This document shows, in pieces, positions 9,201-18,900 of a stretch of DNA of 62,598 bases. Source of the stretch: an uncultured Bacteroidales bacterium (GTDB lineage: Bacteria; Bacteroidota; Bacteroidia; Bacteroidales; UBA932). Within the stretch, counting starts at the first letter, position 1. Each line of letters begins with the position of its first letter. Below the pieces are notes generated by a model. It was not told the DNA's origin, searched no databases, and was given only the letters and a program-made list of their open reading frames with translations. The position numbers and the translations under genes are program-made. Where the stretch lies: assembly GCA_947303465.1 (NCBI GenBank), contig CAMYYI010000009.1, positions 1 to 62,598 on the forward strand. Direction: 5' to 3'.

Positions 9201-12200
9201 TTGCCGAGTGTGCCACATAAGTGGGAGTTATGGTTCCCTTGTTTGCAGGGCAGAGCCATGCATTTACGTCGGGAGCGGCCGCCTTGGCGGTTCCGTTCAC
9301 GGTCACTGCATCGCAAAGGGTAACGGTAAGGTCGGTAGCGTTAACTCCGGCTACCGCGCCGGCGCCGGGTCCCTTGACAGAGCCGAATGACGAACCTGTG
9401 ACTCCGGTAGCCCTGGCTATACGGCCAAAGAGTCCGCCTGCTGCAGAATACTCAGCACTGGCACTGGCATTGGTGATCTCTCCGTAGTTTACATTATCTG
9501 TAACGGTTGAGGCCTCCTGTTTATTGTGTTCATCATCATCGAAGCCCATTATACCGCCGGCGTAAGACCACGGTGCATCCTCGTTGGTATTCTCCGCAGA
9601 AACGGAACCGTAATTCTTGTTGCCGGATATGGGATAACTGGAGAAAGGATGACCCACAATGCCACCGACTCCGAACCTTGCCTTATAATTGGGCGCAGCG
9701 TTCACGGACACCGAAACGGCACCGCGATTGATGCAATCCTGGATGGCACGTGTGCAACCTGCAGTCGTACCTTCGGCAAAGCCGACTACACCTCCTACTG
9801 CCTGCCAATACGCGACTACGGTTCCTGAAGGCACTGAAACCTCAACCGCACCGGTATTGGTGCAACTGTAAAGTGCACTGGAGTTAACCGTACCCACTAT
9901 ACCACCGGCACGGTTGACCTGCTTGCGGTCAGAGAAAATCTTGCCGCTATTGGTACAACCGCTTGCAGAAGAGCCCTTTACCAGGTGGCCTACTATACCG
10001 GCAATATGGATAGTAGAGCCCCCAGCCTTTACATCTCCCATTTCATAACGGATGTTACCCTTATTGGTGCAGTCTTTCACCTCCATATAGGACTGAACCC
10101 ATGCAGCCACACCACCTAATCTATGGGTCGCACTCCCGGAATTGGCATTGGTGGTAACATTACCGTTATTGGTGCAGTTAGAGATGCAGCTGCCCATGCC
10201 GCTTCCGCCGACAACATTTGCTGCAATGCCGGCTATACTTGCATTATTCTGCACGCCTGCGGCAGTTTCCGATAGAGTACGGGTGATATCACCATAGTTC
10301 TCACAACCGTCGATAATAAGGACGCCGCTACCCATGTTCAGGAATCCGGCCACACCTCCAAGCGTGAGCACATTGCGGTGCCCGGCGGTAAGAGGAGCGT
10401 AGTTCTTGCAGGACTTGATGGTAAGGGTTCCGTTATTCGTAGAGGGGGCATTGCCTACGACACCTCCAACAAAGGCCTGCTTTTCAAAGGTCTCCGGATT
10501 AAAGGTGATTGTACCCTCATTGCCGTTTGAGCAATTCTCCAGAGCACATCCCACGCTTGCCCTGCCAAGGATTCCTCCGACCTTGAGTTCTCCGTCACTT
10601 GCGGAAGAAATGGCGCCGAAGTTGTCGCACCATGAGATCGAAGAATCTTTTCCTTCGCCCAGGATACCGCCTATGCACATAGGATGGCTCCCGCTTGCGG
10701 TCACCGATATGTCGCTCTTGTTGAAACAATTCTCCAGTGAAGACCCGGCTCCGTCGGAAGCAAGTATACCTCCAATAAAGTACTCAGTGGATGCGTTGGC
10801 CACGGTTATTTTGCCCAGGTTAAAGACGGCATCAGCTGTGAGCGGACCGTCAGCCCGACCTACGACTCCTCCTATAGAACAGGCTTTCTCAAGATACGCC
10901 GACTGGTTGAGCACTTTCACTTCTCCGCAGTTTTCGCAATTCTTGATAGTTGCGGCACCGGCGACAAGGGCTACGAGGCCGCCTATTCTGGTCCTGCTCG
11001 TAGAGGTCTCTGCCACCGTGACGGGGACGAAACTCACTACATTGTCAAGCACCGCACCCTCGTTCAGTCGGGTAATAAGACCGGCGTACCTCCAGATATC
11101 AGCTTCTGCAGTATCTTCCGGGTTATCCTGAATCAGGCGGCTTACTCCGTCGTATTTCTCACCGTCGCTGGTACCTACGGTAAGGTTCTTTATGGTTCCG
11201 GTAAGGGAATTGAAGAGACAGGCGTTGCCCGAGCGTACCACATTGAGGTTGTAGAGCTTATGGCCCTGGCCGTCGAAAACTCCCTTGAAGTCTTTGGGCG
11301 TCCAGGCCTCGTCCTCCATGTCTATATCGGCCGCAAGCAGCACATTGTCAGGTTCCGACTCATCGTTCACCACGCGGGTGGCGTTCCAGTCGAAGAGCTC
11401 CGCCATGGTGGAGATTACCGTGTAAAGGGGAAGGCCGTCGAGGGAACCTGCATTGAGGCCCTTGCAGCGGGTAAAGCTGACGGCGGAAGATGCCGTCTTG
11501 ACACCGGCCTTCTGACCGTTGGACAGGCTGATGGAGAAGCCACCGGCAGGAGTAGTACCGGGCAGAACCGCCACATAGTAAGTACCTGCAGGGAACAAGC
11601 CGTCGGCATGGGTAAGGGTGATGCTGCCCGCCGGGCTGCCCACGCTCACCAGAGAACCGTCGGCGGAAACCGTAGCGGTACCTGCAATGGCGTTTCCGGA
11701 GATGGTGATGGTCCTGATGTCCTCTGCTTCGAAGCTTAGCTTGAGAAGGCCGCAAACCTGCTTGAAGTTCATATCGGAGCCCTTTGCTGCGCCCGCAACT
11801 GCCACGAGGGCGGCAGGGTCTGCACAGGCCCCGGTTCCTATGACCTGGGCGGCAGGAACGGTAACCGTAAGGGAAGACCCGTTCAGGCTTCCTGCTGCGG
11901 ATTCCGGATAAACGGCGTACAGCTGGGTTGCCCCGCTGTCCACGGTACCTTCAAATACGGCAGAAGCACCTTTATTGCTGCCCTGCTTGATAGTGAAGGA
12001 GTTCTTTCCCACACCGTCGAAGACCGCAATCACGTCGGCATCCTGCCACTTGACGTTTCTGTCACCGGCGAAATCGAGGACTACCTTGGTAAGGTCCTCA
12101 CCGCCTGCTTTGAAAGTAGTATAGACCATGTCCCCTCCCGAGGGCACGGTAACGGGAGCCTCACGCACCTCCTTGGTACAGGAAGCAAGACCCGCAAGTG

Positions 12201-12231
12201 CCACAATGGCAAAAAGTACAATCCTTTTCAT
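9193..12231 (-). CDS. Fimbrillin-like/GLUG-repeat surface lipoprotein
   Basis: A 1012-aa protein from the start at 12231 (MKRIVLFAIVALAGLASC, lipobox). A fimbrillin-like domain follows (TTFKAGG..TKVVLDF..VKWQDADVIAVFDGVGKN, to about residue 280). Then come many GLUG-type repeats (IGGLVALV..NCENCGEV; GGILG..NCSNGNEG; GGIVG..SCTNTGAV) up to the C-terminus. The last about 60 residues (ITPTYVAH type ending) match the ends of the other GLUG protein, showing a shared terminal unit. It lies 16 nt downstream of the 47-aa peptide gene and is probably co-transcribed with the SusC/SusD genes. Role inferred: surface-exposed ligand scaffold; no catalytic domain seen. Confidence 0.87.
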   Translation of the reverse strand: MKRIVLFAIVALAGLASCTKEVREAPVTVPSGGDMVYTTFKAGGEDLTKVVLDFAGDRNVKWQDADVIAVFDGVGKNSFTIKQGSNKGASAVFEGTVDSGATQLYAVYPESAAGSLNGSSLTVTVPAAQVIGTGACADPAALVAVAGAAKGSDMNFKQVCGLLKLSFEAEDIRTITISGNAIAGTATVSADGSLVSVGSPAGSITLTHADGLFPAGTYYVAVLPGTTPAGGFSISLSNGQKAGVKTASSAVSFTRCKGLNAGSLDGLPLYTVISTMAELFDWNATRVVNDESEPDNVLLAADIDMEDEAWTPKDFKGVFDGQGHKLYNLNVVRSGNACLFNSLTGTIKNLTVGTSDGEKYDGVSRLIQDNPEDTAEADIWRYAGLITRLNEGAVLDNVVSFVPVTVAETSTSRTRIGGLVALVAGAATIKNCENCGEVKVLNQSAYLEKACSIGGVVGRADGPLTADAVFNLGKITVANASTEYFIGGILASDGAGSSLENCFNKSDISVTASGSHPMCIGGILGEGKDSSISWCDNFGAISSASDGELKVGGILGRASVGCALENCSNGNEGTITFNPETFEKQAFVGGVVGNAPSTNNGTLTIKSCKNYAPLTAGHRNVLTLGGVAGFLNMGSGVLIIDGCENYGDITRTLSETAAGVQNNASIAGIAANVVGGSGMGSCISNCTNNGNVTTNANSGSATHRLGGVAAWVQSYMEVKDCTNKGNIRYEMGDVKAGGSTIHIAGIVGHLVKGSSASGCTNSGKIFSDRKQVNRAGGIVGTVNSSALYSCTNTGAVEVSVPSGTVVAYWQAVGGVVGFAEGTTAGCTRAIQDCINRGAVSVSVNAAPNYKARFGVGGIVGHPFSSYPISGNKNYGSVSAENTNEDAPWSYAGGIMGFDDDEHNKQEASTVTDNVNYGEITNASASAEYSAAGGLFGRIARATGVTGSSFGSVKGPGAGAVAGVNATDLTVTLCDAVTVNGTAKAAAPDVNAWLCPANKGTITPTYVAHSANE

Positions 12232-12247
12232 AATCAAAGCTCCTTTT

Positions 12248-12391
12248 CTACCATTGTAAATCTTCGATGCTACCGTCAAAGTCCTCAAGCGAACCATTGG
12301 CGTCGCTGGCAGCCAGGGCCAGCATGGAAACGGTTTCCAGTAATTCGGAATCCGGAGTGAGATACTTTCTTTTCATATGCGTATTGTTCAT
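12248..12391 (-). CDS. Small peptide gene (47 aa) between FISUMP and GLUG lipoproteins
   Basis: A complete 47-codon frame from ATG 12391 to TAG 12248, sitting 3 nt after the FISUMP gene stop and 16 nt before the next GLUG gene. The product has a basic start (KRKYLTP, YxxP motif), a hydrophobic middle (VSMLALAAS) and a very acidic C-terminus (SLEDFDGSIEDLQW). It parallels the peptide at 9024-9200: YxxP, a Met/Leu/Ala-rich middle, Ser, xFDx, and an acidic end with Trp. There is no export signal. The tight packing and matching position before a GLUG gene argue that it is a real gene. Function unknown. Confidence 0.6.
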   Translation of the reverse strand: MNNTHMKRKYLTPDSELLETVSMLALAASDANGSLEDFDGSIEDLQW

Positions 12392-12394
12392 GTG

Positions 12395-14428
12395 TTACTT
12401 CTTAATGTAGTTCTTGACGCAGCGGATAGGGCAGATTGCCTGGCCGTTGTCCAGATTGACCATCTGGGCCTTGTCCTGCGCGCTGTTGACTATCATGACG
12501 TTTATACGGAAGGTGTCATACCAGCCATCTCCCTTGTCGGCGTCGTAAACCAGCGGCACCCAGGTCTGGGCACGTGTGCCCTGCCAGGTGAATCCCTGGG
12601 TCATGTAACGTATGCCGAGAGGATAGTAGTTGAAGTTAAAGTCGTCAGCGCCGTCGGCGACCAGGTCCTTGGCCCCGGTGTAATACTTGGCCTGCTTGAG
12701 CCAAGGGGCGAAGTTGGGTATGCCATCACCGGTGAATAACTTGTAATTCACATTTGCGGGATTGATAGGATAAGTATCGCCGGAACTCATAAGACTGGCG
12801 GCCCATGCCAGGTCTAGCCAGTCGGAAGCGTTGGCCACGTGCCAGCCGTAAGGGCAGATACCCTGCACCTGCATCTTAAGGGTAGGATGGGCCTCTTCGT
12901 CAGCATTGGGATCATCCGTGAATGAGCTGACCGTCTTAAGGCACTCGATCTCGTAGGAATCTCCTATGGCATCCACTATTACGCTGCCGCGCTGCCAGTT
13001 GGTAGGAAGCGGCTCGTAACGTGCAAAACCGCGGCCGAAGGAAGGAACACCGTTGATGAGCTCTGAGAAGGCATATATACGGCCCTTGGCAGAAGATACT
13101 TCGAGCGTTCCGAGTCCGCTTTCTACGGTCTCGTATTCAGGCTTGCCGTAGGTCATGTCATCCCAGGTCTTGGGGAATTCCTTCTCCTTGTAACCGCCGG
13201 TGGCAGTGTTCACCAGTCCCACGGTCTGGCCGGAGCCAAGCTTGGGCCAGATGTCGCCGCCGTCCCAGCGCAGCCACTCGGTCATCCACACCTTCTCGGA
13301 GCCATCCCTTGCGGTATAAGCCTTGGTGGTGTAGTTGGCCACCTCGCTGTCCGGAGTACAGTTGGCGGTGGATATCCTGTTCCATGTCCAGGTCTTGGCA
13401 TTCATGTTCACGCTCAGGCTGCGGAGGCCGTCCACATCAATCTCCGGTCCCTCAGGAACAGCAGCGTCCGCGGATGCCACTTCCTCTACCTTGCCGTTGG
13501 CGGCGAGGATGAAGCGAGGATATACGAGCTCCCTGGTCTCGGGGTTCAGCCATATCCTGTTGCCTCCCTCCGCCTTGTTGAAGAAGACCTTGGAAGTATG
13601 GGTGTTACCGTCGCCCTTGATCATCTGGATGGACTGCGCCACGTCCGTGCCGTTGCGTACAGACTCGCCCCAGAGGAAGTAGAACTCGTCGGCGGCCAGC
13701 TGCACAACCTTGATATCTACGGAAGCCTCACTGGTATCCGGAGTTCCGATAGTGATGGTGAAAGTGGCTTCGCGGTTGTTCTCCTTGTCGGTCCACTTGG
13801 AGGCCTTGAGAGTCACGGAGCCGGGCTCGCCGGGAGTCCAGCTCAGCCAGTCGGCCGAGGACGAATAGGAAACCGCATCGCCCATGTTGGTGGAATACTC
13901 TATTACGGAGCTTCCGCCGCCGGCTATGAACTCCAGCCCGTTCTTTACTATGTCCTTGGTAGTCACATCAATGGCTGCATCGGGCTTGAGTCCGAGCTGC
14001 TGGAGCTCGAAGGGAAATACGGTACCGTCTGCAAGGGTGATATCAAGAATCACCTTTCTGCGGTACTCGGAGTTGGGTTTAACAGTAACGGAAACACCCT
14101 TCTGGGAAACCTGGTGTTCCTTGTCGGAATAGGTTTCCTTGAAGATGGAGTTCACGGTGGTCTCCGTGAGGGTGGCCCATGAAGGGTTGCCCTTCAGGGA
14201 AGCCGTCCAGTTGACGTCGCTGGTGGCAGCGCCTGCATTCACCAGCACAACCGCCTCGTACACACTGCCCTCTCCGGCTATGCTTCCGTCTGCCTGGAAC
14301 TCTACCGGCGCGGGGTACAGGGTTACACGGAACGCATTGTCCGTGTCGTAATTCTCCTTTTGGGGACTGCAGGCAGCAAGCGCCGCAGCCAGGGGAAGTA
14401 CCATATACTTTAAAATGCTCTTTTTCAT
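12395..14428 (-). CDS. SusE/F-position lipoprotein with BACON-like repeats and a FISUMP domain
   Basis: A 677-aa protein with a lipoprotein signal (MKKSILKYMVLPLAAALAAC). Two Ig-like BACON-type segments are recognisable (VNWTASLKGNPSWATLT; SSADWLSWTP). The C-terminus shows the Fibrobacter succinogenes major paralogous domain hallmarks: CPYGWHVANASDW near 530-545 and PIRCVKNY at the very end. This domain is common in Bacteroidota surface lipoproteins and is thought to adopt a C-type-lectin-like fold. It starts 13 nt after susD, the position where SusE/SusF glycan-binding lipoproteins usually sit. I infer surface ligand binding that helps the SusC/D pair; the ligand is not readable from sequence. 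Confidence 0.82.
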   Translation of the reverse strand: MKKSILKYMVLPLAAALAACSPQKENYDTDNAFRVTLYPAPVEFQADGSIAGEGSVYEAVVLVNAGAATSDVNWTASLKGNPSWATLTETTVNSIFKETYSDKEHQVSQKGVSVTVKPNSEYRRKVILDITLADGTVFPFELQQLGLKPDAAIDVTTKDIVKNGLEFIAGGGSSVIEYSTNMGDAVSYSSSADWLSWTPGEPGSVTLKASKWTDKENNREATFTITIGTPDTSEASVDIKVVQLAADEFYFLWGESVRNGTDVAQSIQMIKGDGNTHTSKVFFNKAEGGNRIWLNPETRELVYPRFILAANGKVEEVASADAAVPEGPEIDVDGLRSLSVNMNAKTWTWNRISTANCTPDSEVANYTTKAYTARDGSEKVWMTEWLRWDGGDIWPKLGSGQTVGLVNTATGGYKEKEFPKTWDDMTYGKPEYETVESGLGTLEVSSAKGRIYAFSELINGVPSFGRGFARYEPLPTNWQRGSVIVDAIGDSYEIECLKTVSSFTDDPNADEEAHPTLKMQVQGICPYGWHVANASDWLDLAWAASLMSSGDTYPINPANVNYKLFTGDGIPNFAPWLKQAKYYTGAKDLVADGADDFNFNYYPLGIRYMTQGFTWQGTRAQTWVPLVYDADKGDGWYDTFRINVMIVNSAQDKAQMVNLDNGQAICPIRCVKNYIKK

Positions 14429-14441
14429 ACTCTCTGCCGAT

Positions 14442-15932
14442 TTAACTCCAGCCTTCTGTCTGGCGGAGCTTGTTGTTCTTGTTGATGGAGCTCTGGCTTA
14501 TGGGCCACAACAGTATGTTGGGGTTGTTGGCCTTCTTAGCCAGCAGTTCGGGGTTGTAATCCCAGATCTTGTCCAGCCTTATGAGTGCCCACCAGATGAC
14601 TCCCTCGCAAGGGAACTCCAGGAAGTACTCGTCAGTAAGGGCCTGAAGGATGGCGTCACGCGAGCTGTCGGTGTAGAAATTGTCCCGTCCATAAGCGCGT
14701 TTAGCTATGATATTCAGGGACTTGAGAGCCGCGGAATAGTCTTTCTGGTAGTACTTGAGTTCCGCATGCATCATGACTGCCTGCGCGTACCTGTAATAGA
14801 GGAGGTCGCAGTCGAAAATGGTGGGATTGACAGACATGTCGCCGAGGAACTTGTTGGGCCATGTGAGTACGCGGCCGTCTCCCTCGCCGTATGCGCCCAT
14901 TCCAAGGTTGGTGGCCACACGGGAATCTCCGTTGTCCTGCTTGCTCGCCACCAGCACGTCTACGAACTGCTGGGAGTAGCTCCACCACTGCGTGGCGTTC
15001 ATGGGAACAGGGTTCTGCTGGAACTGGCTAGCAACATTGGCGGGAGCCATGTAGAAGTACCAGTAGTAACCTCCGGTGAGCTTTTCAGCCTGGTTGTTGT
15101 TGAGTGCGAACACCACCTCGGTGTTCTTCTTGTTCTCGCGGGAGAATACCTTGCCGTAATCTGCAAGGAGCTTGGAGGAACCAATTCCTATGGCGTTCAG
15201 AGCCTCTTCTGCGAGGGTCAGATAGCTGTCGCCCCCGTTCTGCGTAGAGTACATCCACAAGGCGTATTCCGCCTGAAGCATGTAAACGGCGTCCTTGGTA
15301 GCAAAGTACTTCTCTGTTCCCAGGTCGTCCACACACTCCACGGCCTGCTCCAGGTCGAGGCCTATCTGGCGGTAAACCTCCTCCTTGGGAGCCCTCTCGG
15401 GATAAGTCTCCGCCTGGGTGGTGGATTCTACCGGCAGCAGGTTCAGAGGCACGTCACCCCAGAGCCTTACAGCCCAGAAGTAGCAATAGGCACGGGCGAA
15501 AGAGGCCTGTCCTATGGCCTTGCGGCGCGCGCTTTCGCTCATGGGAACGTCCGGTGCATATTTCAGGACAGAATTGGCCTGGTCTATGGCGGAATAGAGC
15601 TTGCTCCATCCGCAGGAGCTGGTAGATGCGTTCATCTGGCTCAGGCGGACGGCTATCATGTCGTTGTCCTGAACCCTGTTCTCCAGGGAGGGTCCCCACA
15701 TGTAGTTGCCCACTCGGGCCTCGCCCCAGTAGAAGACGTTGATATAGTTCTGGACGAAGTTCTCCCTCATGCGGTAGAAGATACCGTTGGTAGAGGTGAT
15801 GACGTCGTTTTCGTCCTGCCACATGTTGCTTGCTGAAAGCTTGTTGTCCTGCATTATGTCCAAAGCGTCGCAGGAAGCGGCAAGGGTGCAGGCTGTGGCC
15901 GCTGCAAGAAAGAAATAAAAAATCTTTTTCAT
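14442..15932 (-). CDS. SusD/RagB-family outer-membrane nutrient-binding lipoprotein
   Basis: A 496-aa protein from ATG 15932 (MKKIFYFFLAAATACTLAASC, lipobox). The sequence follows the SusD pattern: an N-terminal region with ENDVITSTNGIFYRM, TPR-like helices around SESARRKAIGQASFARAYCYF, and a C-terminal DEYFLEFPCEGVIWWALIRLDKIWDY region typical of the SusD C-terminal domain. SusD caps the SusC barrel and captures ligand at the surface. It lies 12 nt downstream of susC on the same transcript. The ligand is unknown; the downstream phosphodiesterases suggest a phosphorylated glycerol-containing compound rather than a plain glycan. Confidence 0.93.
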   Translation of the reverse strand: MKKIFYFFLAAATACTLAASCDALDIMQDNKLSASNMWQDENDVITSTNGIFYRMRENFVQNYINVFYWGEARVGNYMWGPSLENRVQDNDMIAVRLSQMNASTSSCGWSKLYSAIDQANSVLKYAPDVPMSESARRKAIGQASFARAYCYFWAVRLWGDVPLNLLPVESTTQAETYPERAPKEEVYRQIGLDLEQAVECVDDLGTEKYFATKDAVYMLQAEYALWMYSTQNGGDSYLTLAEEALNAIGIGSSKLLADYGKVFSRENKKNTEVVFALNNNQAEKLTGGYYWYFYMAPANVASQFQQNPVPMNATQWWSYSQQFVDVLVASKQDNGDSRVATNLGMGAYGEGDGRVLTWPNKFLGDMSVNPTIFDCDLLYYRYAQAVMMHAELKYYQKDYSAALKSLNIIAKRAYGRDNFYTDSSRDAILQALTDEYFLEFPCEGVIWWALIRLDKIWDYNPELLAKKANNPNILLWPISQSSINKNNKLRQTEGWS

Positions 15933-15944
15933 ATCGGCAGGCAT

Positions 15945-18900
15945 TTAGAAGGTAAGTTTGATATTGAACAGTATCTTGCGTGCGGGAGGTGCGAAACTAC
16001 CGTCGCTGCTACTGTTGTTCACAAAGTCATACTGCCCGGCGTCGGAGTCGGTAGAGATACCGGACTCAGGGCTTACGGTACCGCTAACGGCGGTGAAATA
16101 GTGCAGGGTGTTACCTGATATACCTACATTCACTTTCTTGATACCCAAAGGTTTGACCCATTTCTCCGGCAGCTCGTAGAAGAGCGATACGTCGCGCAGG
16201 CAGAGGTAATCGGCCCGCTCCACGTTGAAGTCGGATGCACGTGAGAAGTTGCGGTTGCCGAAGTCTGCGTCGTTGGGGAAGAAACGGGCGTACTTGGCTT
16301 CCGTGTCGCCGGGATACTTCCAGCAGTCGTAAACATAATGGCTTACGTTGGAGTTGGAGTTGCCGAGCGTATTCTGGATGAAGCGGGTCTTCATGTAGTT
16401 ATAGATGGAGTGGCCCAGGGCGTAATCCATATATACATTGAAGGTCAGCCTCTTGAAGCGTATGGTATTGTTGATACCGCCGGTGGAATGAGGAACCACG
16501 TTACCCAGCAGGAACATGTCTTCTCCGTTGATCTGCTCGCTTCCGTCGGGGAGTCTAGCTGAACCGGGGCGGTTCATCCACTCGTAGTCACCCACTGCCT
16601 TACGGCCACGAATGGATTCGTTGTCAGACGGCAGATATCCGCTTGACTGGAAGTCGTAGAGAGCTGCCGCGGCCTCGGCCTCGGTCTGGATTATATGGTC
16701 GATCTTGTAGCCATAGATGCGGCCCAGAGGTTCGCCCACGGCAGTTCCGCCGAATCTCCAGCCAGACTCGCTCATGGTGTAACCACCTATGCGCCATGCC
16801 TTGTTGCCGGTAGGATTGCCGTTGATGTCTACCTCGTCGTACATGTACTCGTCCGGCAGGGACAGCACCTGGTTGCGTGCGAACGAATAGGTGAAGTCGG
16901 TATCCCAGGAGAAGTCTTTGGTCTGGATGTTGGCAGTATGCAGTTCCACCTCGAAGCCGTAGAAACGGGCGCTACCCACATTGGCCTTGGCGGAGCCGAA
17001 GGAACCGGTATCCGGAAGGGTGATGGAGAAGAGCATATCCGAGGTGACCTTGTCGTAGTAGTCCAGTACCAGGCGGATGCGGTCCTTGAAGAAGCTCATG
17101 TCCACACCCAGGTCGAACTGGGAAGTCTTTTCCCACCTGAGGTCGTTGTTCATCATGGTGGAAGGCAGGGTGGTGGAGTAACCGGAGTAGGAATTGGCTG
17201 TGGTATAGGCACCGTAAGTGTCGTAGAGGCCTATTCCGTTGTTACCGGTGAGACCATAGGATACCCTGAACTTGAAGAGGTTGACCACGGAAGGATCCAC
17301 CTTCCAGAAAGGCTCCTCGTTGATTATCCAGGCTGCGGAGCCTGTGGGGAAGAAGCCCCAGCGCTTGCCCTTGGCGAACTTGGAAGAACCGTCGGCACGC
17401 AGGGTGGCGGACAGGATGTAGCGGCCCAGCAGGTCATAATTGATACGGCCGAAGCCGGACATGAGGGCCTGGCGGGTATCCTGGTTGCTGGCAGTGTAAT
17501 CAGTTGCAGAATCCAGGATAGGCACCTTATCGGAAGAAGAGCCAGTACCCTGTGCATTCACATACCAGTAGCGCCAGTGGGTATATTCAAAACCGGCAGT
17601 AGCATTGATGCCGTGTACACCGAACTCCTTCTTATAGTTAAGGTAGGTGGTGATATGGTCGCGGAGCGTCTCCGTACGGGTTTCGGTTGTGCTGCGGGTA
17701 CCGGAGATGTAGTTTCTGGTGCCGTTCACTTCTCCGTAAGCGTAATAACTGCCCCTGTAATTGGAATCGAACGCGGCATACTGCGCAGTGGCGGTGAGAC
17801 CGTCGGCAATCTTCCAGTTGAGGGTGAAGTTGGCGGATACGTTGTTTGTGGCCATTTCACGGTCGTAGAACGCCTCGTAGAAGGAGGCTATCTGCTGGTT
17901 GACGTTGGTACCGCCGGTAATCCAGTGGCCCTCGTCGTCGAAGTTACGGTGAGTAGGGGCTTCCATCAGGCCTCGGCCTATGGCGTTGAAGTAGTTGCCC
18001 GTAAGAGGGTTCTTCACAGCGCGGGAGAAGTCGAAGGTGGTTGAAGCCGTGAGATTCTTGGTAACGTTGAAGGTGGTGTTGCCGTGCATGGTGAAGAGCT
18101 TGTATTTGCTCATCGCCACTATACCGTCGTCGCCGAGGTAGCTGGCGGAGGCGGCATACTTGACTGCATCGTTACCTCCGTTCACACCTATGTACTCCTT
18201 ATGCCACAAGGCCGTCCTGAACCAATCCTTCTCAGCATCGTAGTCGGTGTAGATAAGCGTGCGGCTAGGGTCCAGGGGATCCGGCATGGAGAGATACCCC
18301 TCAGGGACCTCCTCGCCGTCACCCAGGAAGCGGGTGGTGAACATGGAGGTGGGCAGGATATTGCCGGTACCTGCGGCATTGGAGCCGTTGAGTATGGTCT
18401 CGGAGTTGGGGCCGAGCGGCAGGGCCTGACGGACCAGGGTAAGGAACTCGGTAGCATTCAGGAGGTCCCAGCTGCGGGACGGCTGCGAGAAGCCGATCTG
18501 CGAGTCGAACACTATCTCCGGGCCCTTGGAGGCGGAGCCTTTCTTGGTGGTTACCAATATGATACCGTTGGATGCTCGGGAACCGTAGATACCTGCGGAG
18601 GCGGCATCCTTAAGGACTTCCATGGATTCGATATCGTTGGGGTTGATATCGTTCATGGAACGCTGGATACCGTCCACTATGACCACGGGGTCGTTGCTCA
18701 TGTTGATTGAGGAACCACCTCGGATGAGGAAACGGGGAGCCTCGCCGGGGAGCGTGTTGCTGGATGCGATACGCACGCCGGTGACCTTGCCTTTCAACGC
18801 ATCGCCCACGGTTGCAACCGGCGCATCGAAGATGGTCGAGCCGTCAACCTTGGCGATGGAAGTGGTAAGGGTGCGCCTGGACTGGGTACCGTATCCCACC

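Noticed and set aside
3900..11200. Regularly spaced similar segments that could suggest a CRISPR or tandem DNA repeat
   Set aside because: The repetition is at protein level (GLUG repeats of variable length) with diverged nucleotides and no constant repeat plus unique spacers.
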